From: Lingula anatina
Lineage: Eukaryota; Brachiopoda; Lingulata; Lingulida; Lingulidae
Direction: 5' to 3'
Length of the DNA: 64,000 nucleotides
Assembly: GCF_001039355.2 (NCBI RefSeq)
Contig: NW_019774136.1
Coordinates: 123,194-187,193 of the forward strand
The notes under the pieces are model-generated. The model worked only from the letters and a program-made list of their open reading frames with translations. It was not told where the DNA came from and ran no database searches. How positions within the stretch are numbered: the stretch's first letter is position 1; each line of letters starts with the position of its first letter. Positions 23,987 to 35,499 of the stretch are shown in pieces. Both the position numbers and the translations under genes were made by a program.

Positions 23987-24899
23987 CAAAGTCACAGTCA
24001 CCTCAACCTGTCTATCTATAACAGGGTACCGAGAACTGTCAACTTTATTAACTTCACTCCATCACATTTACAGCAACTTATTCATCCTAGTGTTAGCTGA
24101 CCTTGCAAGGAAGTTTGTTGGAATGTATTTCTGAATAACAAGTTAAGAAAATTCACCAGTTCACTAAAGACACAAAACAACTGTCACTTTTACTTTAAAC
24201 ACTTTTTTTATCATTTTAATAAAGTTAGTTACAGTATTGACAAACAAAGTAGGCCATCCTGTTTTCAATAATTAATATTATTAATTACAATCCATGTCTG
24301 CAAGGTTGTGTCAATGACCAAAATACAACATTGAGTCAATATCACACTGGTTACCCACTCAATTATTTAAATATCTTATCAGTGTTGCTTTTGATATTAG
24401 ACTTGAATTTGGATTCAAGTTAGATAATGACAACAACATCTTCAATCACTTTAGGTTTTCTTTCCATGATTGTTGTTGTTACAGTGCACAAAAGTGCATT
24501 TGTTGGAAACAAATCAAGTAAACACCTTAAGAAGTGGTACAAATTTATGATCAATCATAAAGTATATCTTTATAAACAATCATCCCATCAAAAAGATACC
24601 AGGCTGGATAAAGTTTCCAAGTAGGGGGTAGTTGGATGGAAGTGTGGCAGCCATTGCCTCTACTCCACACCCATGGAAAATACTTAGTATTCCAGTCATA
24701 ATGTTGCAGAAAAATAGTGGCACTGCATCTTCCTGTCCATGCTCATTAGGGTGTCTCCCTCTGTATGACCCTCAAGACGACTGGGACGGAGGTGCTAATT
24801 TCTATAATCACCATGGTAACAAACTCTGGAGGTGTGACGTCATAGACGCAGAAGGTTGAGGTTCTTGCGTCAGTTTTTTTTTTTTTTCTTCTTCTGTTG

Positions 24900-25697
24900 A
24901 TGATTATTCTATAGTCTGCTGAGCATCATTAAACACCATACTCCGTGGGCCAAATACCGACCCCCCCCCCCACACACACACACACACTTAGTGATTTTCG
25001 TTCACTATGTTTTTCTGATAGCTTAGATCATTAGCTTTTATTTTCTGCTTGTTTGCCATTAAACTGGTGGGGGTGGGGGTGCTACAACCGTTGCCATGGT
25101 AGCACACGGGTTAAAAATTGACATTACTGCAACCAACAAAATCTAAAATATTTCAAATACATAAACTAAATAGAATTCAAAATCATCCCAGACATGTAGT
25201 CTAAGATGTGCACTATATTTAACGATGAACAAAATTTTCCAAGATGGCGGCAAATCCAAGATGGTGGCCAATTTTTGCTGTTTTTAAAGAAATTTTGATG
25301 ATTTTCAATTTTTTAATTCTTATTTAATTATTAAATAATTGCAATATCTGAGATATTTTGATGCACCAGTGTAGCATGAAATCTCTACTTTCTGCCTGTA
25401 GTATTTGTTTAAGGTGCAAAAATCCTAGAATCCAACATGGCTGCCACAAAACTTTTACATGTACAATGTAGCTGTCCTGTCTGGAAATATGACAGAATTA
25501 TCATACCAAATCAAGTTCTTCATTACTTTTGGTGTACTGAATATGAAAACAGAACCCTTTTCAATTACTTGATTTAATTTGGATTACAGTATGGTTTTCA
25601 AAATTCAAAATGGCCGCCAATGACCGTGAATTTACATCTTTTTAACCAGTAGACTAAAATATGACAGCAATATTCCTAATCTCATCTTAAGTTTGGA
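24900..25697. other. Dispersed repeat between the last two exons of EIF2B4 copy 2
   Basis: No gene seen. Sequence with recurrent AAGATGGCGGC-like motifs (about 25,200-25,620) matches 27,630-27,930 in part, so the stretch 25.0-28.0 kb contains a direct repeat interrupted by nested elements. Confidence 0.5.
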
Positions 25698-25966
25698 TGA
25701 GTACTTGGCCCAGTTTTATAAAGGACGTTTAGCAGTAACCAGTGGATAAGCCTGACCAGTGGATACTCTCCTAGCACCCATTAACCAAAAGATGATTAAA
25801 TTCTGTTTCATATACAGTCTTCTGACGGAAAACAGCCAATTAGTTAACTGGCCAGTGTTTAACTGGATTAAATAATTATTTAAAGGTCAGTTAACTAACA
25901 GACTGTTTAGGTCTGGTTAGAGTTAAACACTGGTTAGTGCTAAACGTCCTATATAAAACTGGGGCC
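25698..25966. mobile_element. Short TIR element (GGCCCAGTTTTATA ends)
   Basis: GGCCCAGTTTTATAAAGGAC at the left is mirrored by GTCCTATATAAAACTGGGGCC-like sequence at the right, with GGTTAGTGCTAAA / TTTAGCAGTAACC inside. It has no coding capacity. Target duplication is not clear. Confidence 0.6.
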
Positions 25967-25975
25967 TGTTTCACG

Positions 25976-27236
25976 AAGCAGGGGCCGGTTTCACAAAGCA
26001 GTAGTTAGTTAGAACAACTAACTACTGAACTACCTCGCTAACGAGCAAACTTAGCGATTTTCGAGGGGTGTTTCACGAAGCAGTCGTTAACTCATCGCTA
26101 AGTTCAGTCGTAAAGTTCGGTCGTTAGTTCTCTCGTTACTCACCGTAGTCTCGAAACCGTCTGCCGGAAGTGGAACTCTTGCGTAAAAGTGTCACGAAAG
26201 CACTAACTCTCCAATTTTTGGTGGCTGGAAATGCATAAGAACGTCTGCTTTGAGGTCGTCGTAAAGGATCTCCACCACCTTTTTGCCGCTCTTTTTGTCA
26301 CAGCTAGGCGCAACCTCTCGTAAATTGCATCATCGTGTGTATATTCTAATAGATTCTGCCTTTCATGAAAACGTCGTAGTCTACGTTGCCGTCTGGCGGT
26401 ACGGTTAGCAAGAAAAGTAGCCGCCATATTGGATACAAAGACAAACGACAGACAACGGTAACTAAGCAACCTTTTTATTTCACTCATTACGCATGCGTAC
26501 GATGAAACTCTAGAGTTAGCGACTGGTCTGACCAGTCGTTAAATATCCAAGGCAACAACGAGACAATAACGAGCGAGAGAACTAGCGATTGCTTCGTGAA
26601 ACGGCACTATAACTAGCGAGAGGCTAACTACCGATCGCTAACTAACTACTGCTTTGTGAAACCGGCCCCAGTAGTTAACTCATGGCTAAGTTCAGTCGTA
26701 AAGTTCGGTCGTTAGCTCTTTCGTTACTCACCGTAGTCTCGAAACAGTTTACCGGAAGTGGAACTCTTGCGTAAAAGTGTCGCGAAAGCTCTAACTCTGC
26801 AATTTCCGGCGGCTGGAAATGCATAAGAACGTCTGCTTTGAGGTCGTCGTAAAGGATCTCCACCACCTTTTTGCCGCTCTTTTTGTCACAGCTAGGCGCA
26901 ACCTCTCGTAAATTGCATCATCGCGTGTATATTCTAATATATTCTGCCTATCATGAAAACGTCGTAGTCTACGTTGCCGCCTGGCGGTACGGATAGCAAG
27001 AAACGTCGTCGCCATATTGGATACAAAGACAAACGACAGACAACGGTAACTAAGCAACCTTTCTATTTCATTTATTACGCATGCGTGCGATGAAACTCGC
27101 TAAATATCCATGGTAACAATAACACAATAAAGAGCGAGAGAACTAGCGATAGCTTCGTGAAACGGCACTCATAACAAGCGAGAGGCTAAATACCGATCTC
27201 TAACTAACTACTGCTTCGTGAAACCGGCCCCTGGGC
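25976..27236 (-). mobile_element. Harbinger-like elements, two joined copies with transposase N-terminal fragments
   Basis: Ends read GGGGCCGGTTTCACAAAG and GAAACCGGCCCC. A further end (TTTGTGAAACCGGCCCC) lies at about 26,670, where a second truncated copy starts. Each copy contains a minus-strand frame (26,203-26,487 and 26,791-27,057) with RRQRRLRRFHERQNLLEY-type sequence, resembling the N-terminal part of PIF/Harbinger transposases. The catalytic DDE core is absent, so the elements are non-autonomous. The same family at 52,359-52,598 has a clean CTG target duplication. Confidence 0.65.
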
Positions 27237-27239
27237 CCT

Positions 27240-28038
27240 TATGTTTTATAGTGATCATCACTACTAGATATGTGGTCATGTAAAATTATTAAAAAATGAA
27301 AAATCAAATGGTCAACAATATTTTAAGTCTAGATAAAAGACATATAATACCCTATAATATATGCAAGTCACTCACATTTGACCTAAGAAATCACACAAAG
27401 TTTATGTACATGCTAACCACTCACATTTGACATGGAAAAGAATACTTTTGAGTTTAAATACTAATGTATTCTGTCGCATTTGAAAGAAATTGCTGTCAAT
27501 GAGTATAGGGGACTATATATTTATGATCGATATGATACACTCTTGCTAAGAAATTGATAGAAAATTACATTCCAAAAGATTGCTACTTAGATTGATTTTA
27601 TTAACCTGAACCCCCATCCCCGCCCTTTAGCGACTCTTATTTACTACTATATTATTATATACTACCCCTGTAGTTGCTTACATCCTAAGATCCCATTTTC
27701 TGCTTGTTTTCTATTCTATTAACCCAGCCATTGCCATACTAACACAGGGGTTCGAAATTGACATTTCTGAGACTAGGAAAATGACATACATTTCAAATAT
27801 ATCATCTTCGACAATAATGTAAACTTATTTAAAATATGAAGACATCTGTATTTGTGGTATGAAGGCAAACATCCAAGATGGTGTGGTTTTTTTCAAGATG
27901 GCAGCAATTCAAAATTATGGCCAATTTAAGCTGATTTCTAAACCTGTTTCTTATGTAAGTAACTAATGTTGATGAGAGAGAGTTCGAATTCAAAACGATT
28001 TGATCTGCAGAACAAATATGGCCGATCCACTTAAAAGC
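27240..28038. other. Repeat-rich intronic sequence, no gene seen
   Basis: Partly a direct repeat of 25,020-25,300. Nothing else is recognised. Confidence 0.5.
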
Positions 28039-28041
28039 CTG

Positions 28042-29004
28042 GACCCGGTTTCATCAAGGCTGGATAGGCTATCCTATGGATAACACTATCCAAGGTATAA
28101 ATTTCTTATCCTCTGTATAGTTATCCTCTGTATAAATTTGTGTTTCACAAAGGCTGGATAAACAGCATGATAGTAATCCAGTGGATAAAAATTTATCCAA
28201 TACCATATTTAGAAAAAGACATTCCCATAATGCAGTTGGTTGCTATAAACATTTTAAAAGCCATGATAGTTGCTAACAAAAAAGTGATCTATACCATATT
28301 TGAAAAAGTAAACTACCCATGATAAACAATATTCTAAGTATATTTCAAGATGGTACATTCATTAAAATAATGGGACTAATATCTACAGCATATTTTAATG
28401 TCAGTGTCAAAAACACATCACATTGCATTAGTTGTGCCTCATGCAATGTTTACAATTTGCAGTTAAAGGGCAAGATCGTGACATACTTTCTAACAAAATG
28501 GCTGACTTAGCAAGTTTGGCAGATTATGTCAATAGCAGTATAGATTTTTTTTTTTTTTTTTTGTCAATTTAAAAGGTATGTTTTAGTAAAATAAAAGGTG
28601 ATTGGTCTCTCACGGAGATTGCATGGGATCTGTTCGTAGCAGGCGCGATGTCAACTTTGATAAAGTCTGTTATGTAATCTATTGATTCAGTATCACCCAA
28701 AGCATCAAAAGCAAACACACACCTTCTAAAATTCTCTTTCTAATTATACTCCGCCTGTGAAATCTCACAGGATTTACTGCCAAACCAAGCAGGTTAGCCA
28801 TTTTTGATGATTTAACAGCATGATAGCAGATTTATCCCTCCTATTTCGAGCGGACAACTTTATCCTCTGGATAAGCTGATTTATCCCCTGGATAACGCTA
28901 TCCACTGTTGATGAAACGCACTGTCTTCTGGATAGCTCTATCCAGAGGATAGCGGCCATTTTTATCCATAGGATAGCACTATCTAGCCTTGATGAAACCG
29001 GGCC
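28042..29004. mobile_element. Harbinger-like non-autonomous element, CTG target duplication
   Basis: TIRs GACCCGGTTTCATCAAGGCT and AGCCTTGATGAAACCGGGCC are flanked by CTG at 28,039-28,041 and 29,005-29,007. CWG three-base duplications are known for Harbinger-superfamily elements. The interior has subterminal repeats of TATCCTCTGGATA type and no transposase. Confidence 0.75.
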
Positions 29005-29032
29005 CTGTTGTGTAATCCCTTTATAGACAGTA

Positions 29033-30187
29033 GAGAGTTTTGGCAAGGCCTTCCGTACGACGTATAACGTGCGACGTCATCACTTTGTGCGTAGTTTTTC
29101 TCAAGGACAAGTCATACGTCATACGGCACTACGTATAAAGTAGAGGTTACACGTAGGTAAGAAACGTATCGAATTTAATAGATTTACGCTTATTTCTTTC
29201 AAGTTTAACATACTGCAGAGGAATATATAGGGTGTTAAGATTCCACTGAATCACTTTTAGACGCTGTCGGTAGAAATACTCTGTGAAAACAGGCGGAAAA
29301 AGAGACAGTCAATCAGTCGTCCGTAGTAGCATCAAATTAATTTTAAGTTGATTTTTTTTTTTCATAAACAACAGGATCTGCGGCATCAATTGACGTAAAT
29401 AACACATTCCATTCAACATCTTAATTATTCATCTATCTAAAAAGAATCATTAAGCAGCCCCATGTTCGTGTAATCCATATATATACAGTAGGCCTATACC
29501 CTTATCATTTTATTTCTTTGAATTGCAGATAATCATAACCTAGTATGTCGGCCAAAAAAAAATCTGTTATATTTAATGATGACATCGATGAGATTCTATT
29601 AAAGGAGGTAAATTATTACAACCCATTTAAAACCCCAGCTCGCTGGACAGAAGTAGCTGAATCTTTGACTGATCTGTTAGAGTTAACAAGCCCTTGCACT
29701 GCAAGAACTGTGAAAGAAAGAACTGTCAGGATTCTTGCTAAGTGGAAAAGTAGTGAACTTGCATCCCAAAAAGCGTGAGTAACTGAATATATCAATCAAG
29801 GACTTTTTTAATTTGCAAATTCAACTGACATGTCTTACGCATCTTTACAGAAAATTTTATTTTTAGATTATTTTTTTTTAATTTAAGATGGCATAATTTT
29901 GCAGGTTTCATTCTGTGTTCCTCTTTTATTTTATGATATGAACACATTGTATCCTATGTTATGGGCAATAGGTTTTCTCTGTAGAAAAGAAATTTGTAAG
30001 ATGATTATGCATTGATCAATAAATAATTTTTGTGATATTATAGGAGTGGNAGCGGCTCCTGGCGGGAAAAAAAACGCATACGGAGTGAGACCTGCCAAAA
30101 CCACTTCTAGCTATCTCGCGTACGTATAACGTATTACGTATTGATCTATACGTTACACGTCATACGGAAGGCCTTGCCAAAACTCTC
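29033..30187 (+). mobile_element. DNA transposon carrying a Myb/SANT-like exon
   Basis: TIRs GAGAGTTTTGGCAAGGCC and GGCCTTGCCAAAACTCTC are flanked by TA on both sides. The inner TIR is rich in ACGTATAACGT-type repeats. An N at 30,050 lies inside, so part of the element may be collapsed. It encodes one Myb/SANT-like exon, a partner protein typical of Harbinger and related superfamilies, but no transposase is visible. The TA duplication would also fit other superfamilies. Confidence 0.7.
29529..29774 (+). CDS. Myb/SANT-like DNA-binding exon of a transposon
   Basis: An acceptor (TTGAATTGCAG) precedes an exon with an ATG at 29,545 and ends at a strong GTGAGT donor (29,775). The 77-codon frame has the tryptophan/hydrophobic spacing of a Myb/SANT-like helix bundle: the segment FNDDIDEILLKEV, then RWTEVAESLTDLL, then ARTVKERTVRILAKW. 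In Harbinger elements such proteins bring the transposase to DNA. Only this exon is seen; the continuation should lie near the N at 30,050 or is lost. Confidence 0.6.
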
Positions 30188-30379
30188 TAATTAATAGATT
30201 CCCCGCGGAAAGCATTCAAGTGGGTCGGCCATACTTGATCCACAGATCTGTTGGTCCACTGTTGTGAATGCAACCAGAAAGAGAGAGACGTGAGAAGAAA
30301 AAAAAACAACCAATTCATTGGCAACAAAATAATCCGTTTGTACTCTCTCACAGAACGTGTAGGTTTCACAACACACCAG

Positions 30380-31114
30380 GCCCCCGTTTCACAAAGAATC
30401 TTAAATCCGTAGTCGACTAGCTCGAGCTGGGTGGCCTAGCTAGGTCAACTTAGCTGAAGTCGACTAGGAGTGTTTCACAAAGAATCTAACGTCTTAGCTT
30501 GGCGTGCTTACCGTAGTCGACGCGCACGAGAAACTCTTCAAAAAAAGGAGGTGTAAAATTGCAAAAGTTTCACAAGACATGACGTTTCATGGCCTCTTTC
30601 GGCCGAGAACGATCGTTTATCAACAATAAAAGTCAGCCAAAACACAAACAAAGTTTGTTTTTGAACTTAATTGATTAGTTTAACTTCAATACAACTTCAA
30701 AGTAACAGTTAAACATTAGCTTGTCGTGGAACACTACTGAGGGACGTCTAGCGGTAAAAAACATAAACAAACACGCAATCGGCTGGGTAAAGTGGAATTT
30801 TATTTTTTTATTTTAATATTCCATAAATGTCAGTGCTATTCAAGGATATTATAACACAATATCTTGAAGGAGGTGTGTTCTTTCCAAATTTTTGTTGTTT
30901 ATGCTCTCATTTACCGAGTTTTAGTTGAGCTTGCCGACTTAAGTCTCCTCCCGAGGAGGCTTTACATCGTCGACTTACAGCTAAGAAAAAACGCCGTAAG
31001 CGACCTTTTAGATTCTATGTGAAACGGGACTAAGTGACGTAACGACTTAATTACGTTGTTAACCAAGCCCTAAGTCAGGGAAACCGACTTAAGCTTTTTT
31101 TGTGAAACGGGGGC
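30380..31114. mobile_element. 735-bp Harbinger-type MITE inserted in an EIF2B4 exon
   Basis: TIRs GCCCCCGTTTCACAAAG and TTTTGTGAAACGGGGGC are flanked by CAG at 30,377-30,379 and 31,115-31,117. It splits the CCETY-encoding exon of EIF2B4 copy 2. The uninterrupted exon at about 50,017-50,196 is the empty site. A copy of the same length lies at 33,685-34,419 and a 701-bp copy at 50,319-51,019. Confidence 0.9.
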
Positions 31115-31260
31115 CAGGACCGGCACATTACAATAGGCCTACACCTTGGCCAGGAGCGAGATCTAGGAAGTCCCAACTCTGGACATGGAGACCCAGGGGC
31201 CGAAAGCTCGGATTGTATTTTACAACTATAATGTAAATCTTCAAAGATGCATCAATATAT

Positions 31261-31849
31261 TGTAACGCGCGGGGTCGCCGCGTCGGCGCACGACCCCGGA
31301 CGCGACGTGGGAATGCGATGTTTAATCAGGGAAAGTATATCCCGGTCCTTCGAAAGGATAACAAAGACACGTGGTTACATTTCAAATTTATTATTTCCAA
31401 TCCAAAAAAAAAAAAAAAAACNNNNNNNNNNNNNNNNNNNNNNNNNNNNNNNNNNNNNNNNNNNNNNNNNNNNNNNNNNNNNNNNNNNNNNNNNNNNNNN
31501 NNNNNNNNNNNNNNNNNNNNNNNNNNNNNNNNNNNNNNNNNNNNNNNNNNNNNNNNNNNNNNNNNNNNNNNNNNNNNNNNNNNNNNNNNNNNNNNNNNNN
31601 NNNNNNNNNNNNNNNNNNNNNNNNNNNNNNNNNNNNNNNNNNNNNNNNNNNNNNNNNNNNNNNNNNNNNNNNNNNNNNNNNNNNNNNNNNNNNNNNNNNN
31701 NNNNNNNNNNNNNNNNNNNNNNNNNNNNNNNNNNNNNNNNNNNNNNNNNNNNNNNNNNNNNNNNNNNNNNNNNNNNNNNNNNNNNNNNNNNNNNNNNNNN
31801 NNNNNNNNNNNNNNNNNNNNNNNNNNNNNAATTTAAAAATATTTTTTTC

Positions 31850-31902
<53 letters not shown>

Positions 31903-33004
31903 AATGCAATAAAACCCCTATCTCGGGAGATACATAATGACCTAAGCCGTATAGTTCGTTATAAAGTCGATTCAAAGCGGAAGGTAGCGCAGCATACGGC
32001 GATATCTAACCATGACGACGCCTAGGATAGATGGCGACAACTTCTTGCGCCTGGGGACGGCGCGGCGACGTCTACGGAACGCAACGCGTCTTCTGTGGAT
32101 GCGTAGCGATAATTTCTTACGCCTGGGACGCAACGCGTTTTTTGTGATCACTGTTTCTCTGAGCTTTCCGGTAACTGCATACAAAGGGAACAAGTCTTTC
32201 GTCATCACTGTTTCTCTGAGCTTTCCGGTAACTGCATACAAAGGAAACACGTCCGGCGGACCGAACTGAAATAAAACAGAAACGAAACACTGCCCCGACA
32301 CTCACGGGGGAACTCTGCGCACTCGGGCTGGCATTTTCCTTCAGCTACGAGCTGTCGACGGCGTCTCAACATGACGTCTCGGACCCGGCCGGCTTTCCAC
32401 CCAAGATCGTCCATGCCGCAGCGGCTTCCTTGGCCAGGAACACTAAGCATCTGCAATCAAAAGATCCCACGATCTGTCAGCGACCACTTGTCCTCCGGCA
32501 CGCGTCACAGTGAATGCAGTTACGGGATTGCGCTGAGAAACTCGCCAGAAACAGTACCCGTAGCTAAGTTAAAAGTAACTAAGTTAAAAGTCTAAAACTT
32601 GTTAAAAAATTTCCCCAGAATTTCCCCACCCTGCCGGGTAGCCCGCAGGCTACCCGCGGTCTGTCTCACTCACTTTTTATTGACTGTCTCCCTTGAAAGA
32701 TCTTTCACTTTTCTCCCACCGCTTGAGTTGAAAGACGCCCCTTCTCGAAAGAACTTGAAAGACGCCGCCTCACGACCTGCTGACGCGTTATTTATAGCGA
32801 CCGTGACGTCAGCTGGTGCAGGTCGCGAGGTCGCGACCTTCAGCTGCACAACGACGCGGCTGGAAGACGTTGTTGATTTTCTCCCGCACAAATTCAATGT
32901 TATGTATCTATTTATTGTATGGAATCATGGATTACGGCAGGACGAAAACAGGATTGGAATCGGAAAAATTCAAGAACATCAGTGTTGGACCCCGGTTCGT
33001 TACA
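31261..33004 (+). mobile_element. Candidate solo LTR (TGTAACG...CGTTACA), with assembly gap
   Basis: The GC-rich block starts TGTAACG and ends CGTTACA, with ATATAT directly outside each end, as expected of an LTR insertion. It contains a TATTTATAG box (about 32,790) and a duplicated stretch of about 55 bp (near 32,148 and 32,203). No gag-pol is visible. The 408-N gap inside could hide sequence. It could also be another GC-rich repeat. Confidence 0.4.
31422..31829. other. Assembly gap, 408 N
   Basis: Run of N bounded by poly-A stretches. True content and length are unknown. Confidence 1.
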
Positions 33005-33028
33005 ATATATATATGTATATGCACACAC

Positions 33029-35429
33029 ACAACATTGGTCAAAAAGGTTGTCCCACCCCCATTTCCATGTACTTTTATTTACAAATGATCACCTCACAGC
33101 TGTAAATTGTTAGAAATAGTGCTTTTTATTATAGATACCGTGTCTAACATGATTAATGGTAAAAAAATACAAAATAGTGGTGAAAATATACACATTTTAT
33201 ACTATTTTGTAAAATTTATAAGAGGTACCCCCTCAAATCCACTGTTTCACTGTGACTTCTACAGATGTAAAGAAATGTCTATAAAATTGAAAAGACGCCA
33301 TCAAATGTCACCAAATTCACACACAATTAACATTAGGGTGTGCTCGTTAAAGGTCACGTGCCTAACAGCGTGTGCGTCTACCGCGCACTGCAATTATCTC
33401 CTGTAGACGGCGCGACAAGCCTTCAACCTGGGTAACAATTCTGTTATGTGGGATATTGTCCCATTCATCCTAAAGAGCGTGGGGGAATTGGTCAAGATTA
33501 TTTAGGAATTGGTTCCCCTTTACAATGCACATTCTAATTCATGCCACAGGTGCTTAATAGGATTAATATCAGGACTCAAAGACGGTTGTCCCATCCTCAG
33601 AGCCCTGTGTTTCTGCAACAAATCGTTTGCCAGACGAGAGCTGTGAGCAAGTGCGTTGTCACAATGAAGCCAGTAGCATCCCTGGCTCCCGTTTCACAAA
33701 GAATCTTAAATCCGTAGACGACTTACTGGAGCTGGGTGGCCTAGCTAGGTCGACTTAGCTGAAGTCGACTCAGAGTGTTTCACAAAGAATCTAACGTCTT
33801 AGCTTGGCGTGCTTACCGTAGTCGACGCGCACGAGAAACTCTTCAAGAAAAGGAGGTGTAAAATTTCAAAAGTTTCACAAGACATGACGTTCCATGGCCT
33901 CTTTCGGCCGAGAACGCTCGTTTATCAACAATAAAAATCAGCCAAATCACAAACAAAGTTTGTTTTTTAACTTTATTGATTAGTTTAACTTCGATACAAC
34001 TTCAAAGTAACAGTTAAACTTTAGCTTGTCGTGGAACACCGCTAAGGACGTCTAGCGGTCAAAAAACATAAACAAACAAGCAATCAGCTGGGTGAAGTGG
34101 CATTTTATTTTTTTGTTTCAATATTCCATAAATGTCAGTGCTATTCAAGGATATTATAACACAATATCTTGAAGGAGGTATGTTCTTTCAAAATTTTTGT
34201 TGTTTATGCTCTCATTTACTGAGTTTTAATTGAGCTTGCCGACTTAAGTCTCCTCCCGAGGAGGCTTGACATCGTCGACTAGCAGCTAAGAAAAAAACGA
34301 CGTAAGCGACCTTTTAGATTCTTTGTGAAACGGGACTTAGTGACGTAACGACTTAATTACGTTGGTAACCAAGCCCTAAGTCAGGGAAGCCGACTTAAGT
34401 TTTTTTGTGAAACGGGGGCCTGAAGTTATCTCTTGCAAATGGAATGAGATATCTGTTAAGAATGTTACATTCAAATGCCCCTGTTACGTTTTGTTCCAAA
34501 AGGAACAATGTACTAATACCATGGGCTTGGAATGTTCTCCAAATGCGGACTGATCTAACACCTCAGGCGATGTTATCCTACACACACCCTTCCAAGAGGC
34601 ATTTTTTAACATGTCTATGGACCCTCTTTGACCATCGATAGGATACATGAAATAATTTGATTCTGCATCAAAACCGACTTCCTTCCAGTGATGGATGGCC
34701 AGGTTCAGGTGCCTGTGGAATCATTGAACGTAGCATTCTCAGCTGATATCTCATTCCATATTCAAGAACTGACTTTGGGGTTAACTCTAGGCTTTATCAT
34801 GACTGCACACTTGCTCACACCTCTCGCCTGGCAAGTGTTTGTTGAAGAAACACAATGCTCTAAGGATGGAACCACCATCTTTGAGCCCTGATATTAAACT
34901 TACTAATCAACTGTGACATGAATTGGAGTGTGCAATGCAAAGAAGAACCAACACCATAAAAACGTGGACCAACTCCCCCAACTTGTTGAAGAAGAATGGG
35001 ACAATATCCCACATAACAGAATAATTACCCGTGTTGAAGGCTTGTCGCGCCGTCTACAGGAGATTATTGCAGTACGCGGTAGACGCACACGCTGTTAGGC
35101 ACGTGACCTTTAACGAGCACACCCTAATGCTAATTGTGTGTGAATTTGGTGACATTTGATGGCATCTTTTCAATTTTATAGACATTTCTTTACATCTGTA
35201 GAAGTCACAGTAAAACAGTGGATTTGAGGGGGTGCCTCTTATAAATTTTACTAAATGGTATAAAATGTGTATATTTCACCACTATTTTGTATTTTTTTAA
35301 ACCATTAATCATGTTAGACACGGTATCTTTAATAAAAAGCACTATTTCTAACAATTTACAGCTGTGAGGTGATCATTTGTAAATAAAAGTACATGGAAAT
35401 GGGGGTGGGACAACCTTTTTGACCAATGT

Positions 35430-35432
<3 letters not shown>
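33029..35432 (+). mobile_element. Tc1/mariner element rearranged into a giant palindrome
   Basis: The ends are inverted: ACAACATTGGTCAAAAAGG at the left, its reverse complement at the right. The inverted match runs about 650 bp inward from each end. Both arms encode the transposase C-terminal part. The left arm (minus strand) reads SPDINPIKHLWHELE, the D..E region of the DD34E family; the right arm (plus strand) reads EEEWDNIPHNRIITRV. So one arm is an inverted copy of the 3' half. A 735-bp Harbinger-type MITE (33,685-34,419) sits near the centre. Stops in both arms make it inactive. It lies in a TA-rich site. Confidence 0.75.
33685..34419. mobile_element. 735-bp Harbinger-type MITE, second copy
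   Basis: Starts GCTCCCGTTTCACAAAG and ends TTTGTGAAACGGGGGC between CTG at 33,682-33,684 and 34,420-34,422. It is the same length as, and very similar to, 30,380-31,114, and is inserted in the Tc1 palindrome. Confidence 0.88.

Positions 35433-35494
<62 letters not shown>
35433..35494. repeat. (TA)n microsatellite
   Basis: Perfect TA tract abutting the right end of the Tc1 palindrome. Confidence 0.95.

Positions 35495-35499
<5 letters not shown>

Larger units (their letters stand above)
22340..24390. other. 3' flank of gene A
   Basis: The 3' untranslated region is shared with the other copies. AATAAA at 22,425-22,430, about 85 bases after the stop, is the probable polyadenylation signal. Farther on are a CA repeat (about 22,862-22,887), two long (TA)n tracts and sequence shared with 2.3-2.6 kb. 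At about 23,860-23,936 is a piece rich in the motif AACGTTGA that recurs near 54.9-55.1 kb. I see no gene. Confidence 0.6.

Noticed and set aside
31391-31975. Long frames across 31,247-31,975
   Set aside because: They consist mostly of Ns and homopolymers.
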